Positions 57,686 to 64,000 of a stretch of DNA of 64,000 nucleotides are shown in pieces. The stretch covers positions 297,577-361,576 of the forward strand of contig WSUB01000020.1 in assembly GCA_019633425.1 (NCBI GenBank). The letters run 5' to 3'. The notes beneath the pieces were generated by a model, which was not told the origin of the DNA, ran no database searches, and worked only from the letters and a program-made list of their open reading frames with translations. Both the position numbers and the translations under genes were made by a program. The DNA is from Tulasnella sp. 424. Taxonomy: Eukaryota > Basidiomycota > Agaricomycetes > Cantharellales > Tulasnellaceae. How positions within the stretch are numbered: the first letter of the stretch is position 1; each line of letters begins with the position of its first letter.

Positions 57686-58009
57686 TACTCTTATGGCTGC
57701 GCCTCCACCTAGCAGTCATTTTCGTTGAGGTGGAGGAGAGTAGCCCGCCGACCAGAAATATTATCCTCCGTTGACATCACGCGTCCCTTCGTCTCCTTTT
57801 ATGCCTTCCTTTTGTTCATCTATGCTAAAGTATAAGCTTTCTTGGCTCGGAAATACGTCGCGACTGCACACTCTTATGTTGCTTTCTCCCGATGCTGTTG
57901 TATTATGAATCGCAACTGTGTTCTGTTGATATGACGCGCGTATTTCCGCGCCACAAGTGGGCCCGAATACGCAGCAATCTCCATCAGGTCAGCGAGACAG
58001 ACAATACAG
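57686..58009. other. Spacer between H1 and H2
   Basis: Contains the likely remnant of the H1 C-terminal coding sequence (to about 57774) in another frame, then non-coding DNA. Confidence 0.45.
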
Positions 58010-58657
58010 ATGACAACCCACCGCAGACGGAATTCGTTATTGAAATTAAGTTCAGTAGAGAAAAAGAAATACTCTGTGAACACTGTTGCCAAGTCGAAAC
58101 CACTTCAGACTAGCAGACCTCGGTCTGTGGCGTGCAACACGCCCGAGCTTGGTGATGGTGTTACCGACTTGCTTAACGTGGATGATGATCCCCGAGGAAT
58201 TCAGTGGCGAATGCACTACTCGTCAGAGATTCGCCGCAAATCCAAAAGGGAAACTGGTCGTGGATATCGAATTGTTGGCCGTGATGTCAACGCCGACAGA
58301 GACTATTACGAAACACTTGAATGGAATCTGACCTTCGAGGGACAGAACTTCAATACATATAGGTATTGGAACCATGGCGGGTCATTCTACGAGTACTGCC
58401 CAGACTGGTCGATGTACTATTCGAAGTACGCGGACCACGAGAGGTACATTAATCTCAAGTACGGAGGATTCATCCGAACTAGGAAAAATGGGGCTAGAAT
58501 GATGAAAGGGGCTCCGTTTTTCAAACAACTCGTCGACGAACGAGGGCTAAACAACTTCAGAGGCCCGGGGCATATCTTCGAGCCGCCCTGGACCAGACGG
58601 AAGGCAAAGCGAAACAAGGCTGCCCTGAACAGGCAGCGCAAGATGAGTCGCAGGTAG
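58010..58657 (+). CDS. DGS-motif family, intronless member H2
   Basis: Single exon, 215 aa. Basic N-terminus (THRRRNSLLKLSSVEKKK). Core: VDDDPRGIQWRMHYSSEIRR, RETGRGY, DYYETLEWNLTF, YRYWNHGGSFYEYCPDWSMY, DHERYINLKYGGFI. Tail: ERGLNNFRGPGHIFEPPWTR and a strongly basic end (RRKAKRNKAALNRQRKMSRR). It aligns with H4 through exons 1-4 without introns. A downstream ATG would remove only the basic arm. No secretion or membrane signal. Function unknown; the basic ends could mean nucleic-acid contact or nuclear import. Confidence 0.8.
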   Translation: MTTHRRRNSLLKLSSVEKKKYSVNTVAKSKPLQTSRPRSVACNTPELGDGVTDLLNVDDDPRGIQWRMHYSSEIRRKSKRETGRGYRIVGRDVNADRDYYETLEWNLTFEGQNFNTYRYWNHGGSFYEYCPDWSMYYSKYADHERYINLKYGGFIRTRKNGARMMKGAPFFKQLVDERGLNNFRGPGHIFEPPWTRRKAKRNKAALNRQRKMSRR

Positions 58658-59366
58658 CTTGTCTGCTCACGTCTGGTAAGTCGCCCGACTGCGCATGGTT
58701 ACCTTTCCCGATCTGACGCCTTTCCCTTTGCCGATGCTCTCAACGGGAGGCAAGGGCCGAGTAGCCGCGGAGGAATAATCAGTCCGCGCCACTCGGCTCT
58801 CCGTATCGAGATCATTTTGATTTAAATTTGAGACAGGTGATTCATGATTGAAGGACGTTTTGCCCAGTTGTGCAAAGTGTTCTTCCTCCGGAGGTGCTTC
58901 TTGACGTCAGTCCGTGTGAATAGACTTTCAACGTGAGCAGATCCACCTTTCCATATCAGGGTAAGTATACACTGGCAGGTAAGATTAGATCAGCGACAGA
59001 AAGGATGAAATGTTGTTGTTTGTTTTTCCTCTGAGAATCGCGCGTATGATTGGTCAGTTGTCACGTGAACTCACCTTCGGGCTTCGGCTCAATCACCTTC
59101 TATCTCCTATCACCGTCAGATGGCATATATAGGTGGGCGCGATATCGAATCGTTATCTCCCTGCTAATCACACCCACCACCTTCCCCGTTCAAGTTCATT
59201 GCCCTCAACAGCGTACCCCCATCCCCCCTTTTCTAACCTCAGGACGCCGTACTACTGCAAACGCACCGTACACGTCCGGTTTCTGCCATCCGAGTCGTAT
59301 ATACACTTCTCTTGGCACTCCTGATCTGCGTCGTCCTTCGTGACATCCGATACATTCTGGTATAAA
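58658..59366. other. Spacer with promoter of H3
   Basis: TATATA at 59125-59130 lies about 240 bases before the H3 start. No coding signal. Confidence 0.4.
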
Positions 59367-60086
59367 ATGCCAGTTTACCGTGTACGGAATGCGATCTTGG
59401 TTACCCAACCAGAGAAGCGGGCTCGCTCGCGTAGCTCCGCTGACGTCCTTGGCCCTCGTTGCGCCGGGCGTTTGTCCTCTGGTCACTGTCGTACCATACG
59501 TCTACCTGCATCCCGTCCTAGTACCATGGTTGCACTTTCTGGTAAACGTGACAGACCGCTGCGTGTAGCGACCAATGCTTCCGCATGCAATGCCGTCGAC
59601 CTGTCGGGTCTAGACGATGATACGAGAGGCCGTTACTGGCGAACCCATTACTCTGCGGAGATTCGACGCAAGTCGAAGGGTGAAACCAGCGGTTCCTACT
59701 CCATCGTTCATAAAGGCGTAAATGCCGACGGCGACTATTACGAGATAATAGAATGGAATCCTATGTTTTTAAAACAGAATAAAAACACGTATCGTTATTG
59801 GAATAATGATGGTTCATTTTATGAGTGTTATCCCGATTGGTCCGATTACTACTCGAAAAACTTGAATCATGAGAGATACATAACTCCAAGGTACGGCGGA
59901 TTCATCCGTAACGCTAACAGTGACGGCGGCAGAGTGTGTAAGAAAGCACCTCATTTCGAAGCTTTAGTCCTCGAGAGAGGACTAAACCGCACAAGGGGGC
60001 CCGCCTGTGTGTTCGAGCCGCCTTGGGTAACCCGGCGCAAACAACATCACCTTGCCACCACGCAGAAAGGTGGCGCTCAACTCTGA
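59367..60086 (+). CDS. DGS-motif family, intronless member H3
   Basis: Single exon, 239 aa from the ATG at 59367; a later ATG at 59526 would drop a poorly conserved Arg/Ser-rich arm. Core: LDDDTRGRYWRTHYSAEIRR, KGETSGSYSIV, GDYYEIIEW, YRYWNNDGSFYECYPDWSDY, NHERYITPRYGGFI. Tail: ERGLNRTRGPACVFEPPWVT and a basic, His-rich end. Closest to H2; the three intronless genes stand head to tail over 3 kb. Its TATA box is at 59125-59130. Function unknown. Confidence 0.8.
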   Translation: MPVYRVRNAILVTQPEKRARSRSSADVLGPRCAGRLSSGHCRTIRLPASRPSTMVALSGKRDRPLRVATNASACNAVDLSGLDDDTRGRYWRTHYSAEIRRKSKGETSGSYSIVHKGVNADGDYYEIIEWNPMFLKQNKNTYRYWNNDGSFYECYPDWSDYYSKNLNHERYITPRYGGFIRNANSDGGRVCKKAPHFEALVLERGLNRTRGPACVFEPPWVTRRKQHHLATTQKGGAQL

Positions 60087-61767
60087 AAAGCCTAGATTGT
60101 CGGGTAAGTAAGTTCTGACTAACGCAAGGGTCTTGTGATTTGGAGCTTGCTCTTCAACTCACGACGAAACCTATGTCCCACAGACAGAGAGGCTACGGCA
60201 ACTCTATCTCAGCGACAATCTTCTCGAACTCTAAACGTCCGGTTGCTCTCAATCTTGTCCCCTCGCTCATCTATGCCAACCTCCTACTCTCATCAACTTC
60301 CAACTATGTCGATTCTATGCCTTCTCATCACGATCCACTTTCCAAACCCAACGAACATGGCTCGTGCCAAATTTCAACTCTCCTTTCTATCTTTAGCTGA
60401 CCACGCTGATTATTAGGTCCCAAAAAGTTTTCCAAAAGAAACCTGTAATATAGTGAGTGAATGGGTGTCGGTACGTCTCAGACACACTGTGGAGCCTGAT
60501 GAGATCATGCCAGTCCGGTCCCCAGCACCGCCCTATCTATTTCCGTCGTTGTTCATTAAACCTCTCCCGTAACCTTCCCGGGCACGGGTTCGAATGGGCC
60601 CGTCATCAGCTCCAACCCAGTCGACATCAACAAATTCCTGGTTTACTTTCGGAACCTTCTCAAGTCGTGCCCACTATGCTCTCAGCGAGTCCTTCAATCT
60701 ACCACACGACTTTATCCTTCCTCTAACGATATACTCTCTCTCCAGAAACTCTGTCTCGGTCCATTCATAGCAAATCAATCACGAAACGCTTTTCATTCCA
60801 TGAATCGAGCTGCGAAAGGAGGTCGGAGCGTGGTGGAGGTTCAGCGATACCCGGCGGTTGGCCAAAAATAAGGAACAAGTTCATCCAAACGCTTTTGCTT
60901 CCCTCCCATCTCTCTATATCGTTGTACTTTCCCTGCTTCTGGAATTCCCCTTTCTCGCAGAGATATTGACGCTGGGAGTGACCGCCCTCGACTCGTCGGA
61001 CTCGATGTTACAGATATTGATCCACAATTAAGAGGAAGACCAGCCGGGGCACGATGCCGATAAGGATAAATTTCACTGGAGTGTCCCAGGTAAGGCATAT
61101 GGATACCTTCGCTGGTACCTTGACCAGTAGGGGGATGGAAAGGCTTGGCGGAACGTGAGAACATATTGTTCCCCTATCACTCTATATTTCTGCCAAGCAA
61201 GAGAAGCACGAACTTTCGGGGCGTGGCTCCCATGGAATTGCGCCCAAACCACATATGAGGGAGGGGATGCTGAGAAAGGAGACCGAAGCTCCTAGTGTAA
61301 GAGGATAGTGGTTTCCGAAGCACTGTGGCATCCTTGGCATTAAATCTATCTTCGCAAGAATTGCGGGGGCCTGGACAATGACCCTAGCGTCCGGCATCGA
61401 GGCACATTCTAACACGCAAAGTTCCCGCAGCAAGGCACAGAAGATGCCGCCCGCTGGTAACTCGAAGAGGCAGCTTTGAAAGGAACTACGGTGATCGTCT
61501 GGTGGGGTATATTTCGCGGAACGTGCGAAGTTGCCAAGTTCGAACCCAGCGCTGTGCAAGGCGGCATAATGAAACCGGCGTCTGCCACCACACAAGAGTC
61601 GATGTCCTATCTCTCAAAATTGGGAGTACAAACAAGTCATCCTTCACTCATACATCGTTCGACCAAGACAAGATACAAGGTACATGGACAATAAAGCATC
61701 GATGCATGAGCCAGCCATGCCCTTACTGATTTCCTCCGTTGCTTGACCAAGGTTCCCCATATGCACT
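60087..61767. other. Long region without a confident gene
   Basis: Open frames of 107 and 137 codons on the minus strand (60841-61164 and 61182-61595) lack recognisable domains or a shared splice model. The 3' end of the next minus-strand gene lies at 61768. Confidence 0.4.
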
Positions 61768-63009
61768 TCACAGCCAAATCTCCATCTCGGTTTCGAATTT
61801 GTAGTTGTCGAGCTCGCCAAGTGCTTTCTTGCGGTCTTCGCGTGCCTGAACGTCCGCGGAGGTGTCAGGAAATCATTGCCGACGGCATAATGTAACTCCG
61901 GGGAACCTCACCTTGAAGTTCTTTTCATCCATATCAAGATCGATCTCCTCCCGCTCATCCTCTGACTCGATTTTCTCCTTCTTAGCCCCTCGACGAGGTC
62001 GTCGGGATTTCTTCGAGGTCACTTCCCTCGCCTCATCTTCGCTGTCACAATCGTTCCTGGATACTCTCGCATCGTTTTTGCGATTGGACACCTTTCGCTC
62101 TTTGTTCGCGGCGGCCCGTTGACCTAGCTTTGGGAATTTCTTGGCTGGCCTTCGCTTGGGTAGCAGTTCCTCCAGCTCCATTGTTGTCAGTCTTGGGGAT
62201 TCGGGTCGTCGTGGGGTTGCTTCGAGGACGATCACGCTGGAAGAAGGGACTTCGGAAAGGGATTGAAGTGATGGCCGCCTGGTTGACCTTCGAAGCCTTG
62301 ATACTCGCGAACGCTTAGGGGTGGCAAACGCTCTAGGAGCCTCTTCTTCGTCTTCGTCATCGTCCTCTTCCACTTCCCATTCCAGCTGTGCCGCAACTAC
62401 TGCTTCCTCCTCAAAGCTTAACTCAGCCTTGTTACCGCTTGCTCGACCTTTCAATGCGTCACGTCGCAGCTTGAGTTGTCTCTCGGCTGCAAGAAATCCG
62501 AATGGATCCGAAGGGTCTGGCTGGCGTGACGGCTCGTCCATGTAATCGCCGAGTTCACTCTGGGATGCATCGAACTTCGGACCGGACCATGGCGACGAAG
62601 GAACATGACGATGATCTTGCGGTCTAGGGCCCTGGTCTTGATCATCTGATGGGATTGTTTTGGGGATGTCTGACGACGGCGGTAGAGATGATTGTGAGTT
62701 GGCGAGGGGTTCCACGTGTGGAGAGGATATAGCCGTGTTTAGTGGCTCGTCATCATCTAATGGACCCAGTGCGCTTTCCACTTCAACTTCCGACTCCGAG
62801 TCTACAGTCGGTTCCAAAGCTTGAGCGCTTCTTCCACTTTTAGTGGGGGCCTTTCGAGTGGGCGGAGCCTTCCGAAGCTTGGTGGACTTTGTTCGTTGGT
62901 GGGTGGTGACGGGAAGATTTTCCTTCTGCTGACCACGTCTTCGAGTCGAGCGAGTCGGTCCCGTCGACTGTACTGGGGCCTCTGAAGTAATCTGACTTCG
63001 CAAACGCAT
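61768..63009 (-). CDS. Disordered, charge-rich, probably nuclear protein
   Basis: Two exons on minus, 63009-61912 and 61845-61768, 391 aa; the 66-nt intron keeps frame and replaces a spurious readthrough end. The start is the first ATG. The N-terminus is basic (STRRRGQQKENLP, including a KEN sequence), followed by acidic Ser/Glu segments. A more conserved-looking stretch reads SDPFGFLAAERQLKLRRDAL and then a Glu/Asp run. Several RRP/KKSRR clusters look like nuclear localisation signals. The last exon gives a short helix (AREDRKKALGELDNYKFETE). KEN and RxxL-like motifs would suit a cell-cycle-regulated chromatin protein, but that is speculation; I do not recognise the family. Confidence 0.75.
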
Positions 63010-63766
63010 TGTCTCGTATGTGTGCTTGAAGGTAGGTTTCGATTCGGGTGGATGAGAGTTGGTGGTGGGATTGATGTTTGGCCATGAGTCTCACGCTCAC
63101 GTGGTACTATTTGCCAAGCTGAACAGGCATGCCCTGTTTTCTGGCCACACCCCCAGTTACCTAGCCTCCAAACCATTGTTCAAGTTTGTCAAGAGGTAAG
63201 AGGAAACTTTAAGAATCCTATCCTGACAGTGCTTTTGACTCAATACTCACAGGACGCACGAGGCAAAACAGATCTTGACTGCGGATGAGTTCACGAAAGG
63301 AGCGCCAGCTATCCAAAAAGGGAACCAGGACTAAGGTCAAGTTTCCCATAGCACATTAAACTCTTCTCTGGGGAGGAATACAGTTCAAAAAGGCTGTATC
63401 TCGGCTCATTTCACCTTTCACCGATCCAATGAGGTACATGATATCTGCTGCGACGGGAAGACGGTGGGGCTGATGCGATGCAAATCCTCGAAGGAGCCGG
63501 CCGACCATCGCTCGCCGAAAGTTCAGCCTCCGGTGCACTGTATATTTAGCACGCCCAGTATACCCTGGCCGAGATCAAACTTCAATTTGTGTTGCGATCC
63601 TCGAGATCCCCTCGAGAAGGATAAGACGATTGATCTCCCCTATTTGAGTGAGTGTGTAATCGTTTCGAAGATCGGCTGATTCCTCACGTCATCCCCTGGT
63701 TCCTGTATCTAGCTTGCTGATCGCCTAGCCGACCTCCCCCCTTCTACCAGTCCCCCATTACAGTGT
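63010..63766. other. Divergent intergenic region
   Basis: Between the minus-strand nuclear protein and the plus-strand gene at the window end. No coding signal supported. Confidence 0.45.
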
Positions 63767-64000
63767 ATGGACACACCCATGTCGTACAAGCGAACACCAC
63801 CACTTGACGAGGATACCATTGGCCTCCTGTATGGCCGGGACACCAGTTACAAAGCCGGCCAACATCCAACCGCACAAGTTGTCGCTTCGACCAAGCAAAA
63901 GCGAGTTCCCATCCTAACAGGAGTCCTCCCAACCATCCTCGTCGTTGTCCTCTCAGCTGGACTTGCCATTTTTCTCCTCATATGGCTTCGTGCACACCAA
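63767..64000 (+). CDS. 5' part of a membrane protein, runs off the window
   Basis: Open from the ATG at 63767 to the last base (78 codons). A hydrophilic N-terminus of about 45 residues is followed by KQKRVPILTGVLPTILVVVL and more hydrophobic residues, ending a single TM at LIWLRAHQ. The LTGVLPT..V arrangement after a basic stretch resembles KPRLLGLLPTAVVIIV at TM1 of the four-TM paralogues, so it may be a diverged fifth member. The rest of the gene lies outside the window. Confidence 0.6.
   Translation, partial: MDTPMSYKRTPPLDEDTIGLLYGRDTSYKAGQHPTAQVVASTKQKRVPILTGVLPTILVVVLSAGLAIFLLIWLRAHQ

Noticed and set aside
61182..61595. 137-codon minus-strand open frame
   Set aside because: No recognisable domain, irregular composition and no splice partner.

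Overview
This 64-kb window is nuclear DNA of a filamentous basidiomycete, most likely an Agaricomycete. The genes are dense and intron-rich, with introns mostly 47-80 nt, GT-AG ends and one GC-AG. Recognisable proteins are a BUD4/anillin-like PH protein, an EF-hand MscS channel, a GH71 alpha-1,3-glucanase, an OPT transporter, cytosolic AsnRS and the REX4 exonuclease. No species call is possible. All gene models are splice models I built by hand by following reading-frame phase across introns.

Layout. 0.5-7.4 kb: a tandem array of six short genes plus one relic, encoding 84-123 aa Tyr/Gly/Asn/Ser-rich proteins of unknown function. They share one gene structure: four exons, intron phases 0-2-1, and internal exons of about 65 and 47 nt. 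7.8-9.2 kb: a coiled-coil protein. 11.1-14.7 kb: MscS/EF-hand channel. 15.2-17.6 kb: asparaginyl-tRNA synthetase. 17.8-31.2 kb: four tandem minus-strand copies of a roughly 700-residue, four-TM glycoprotein-like family. The second copy lies in a 5-kb tandem duplication that also carries a broken 3' piece of AsnRS, and it contains an assembly gap with duplicated edges. 32.0-38.4 kb: an F-box gene and a six-TM membrane-protein gene, duplicated in tandem. The F-box copy died in one unit and the membrane gene is frameshifted in the other. 38.3-39.9 kb: REX4. 40.4-42.2 kb: secreted GH71 enzyme (minus strand). 43.5-44.1 kb: another intron-containing member of the short Tyr-rich family. 46.8-50.6 kb: OPT transporter. 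51.3-56.2 kb: BUD4/anillin-like. 57.1-60.1 kb: three intronless members of the short family. 61.8-63.0 kb: an acidic/basic, probably nuclear protein (minus strand). 63.8 kb to end: the start of a single-TM protein, possibly a fifth member of the membrane family.

The most interesting signal is the short family built on a Y-x-Y-x-N-x-D-G-S-Y-Y...P-D-G-S core. It has at least ten members and one relic in 64 kb, in both intron-containing and intronless forms, so it is expanding by tandem duplication and probably by retroposition. The second theme is recent tandem duplication followed by loss, with frameshifts, deletions and reciprocal decay. The housekeeping genes are ordinary and single-copy. 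No tRNA, rRNA, transposase or CRISPR was found.
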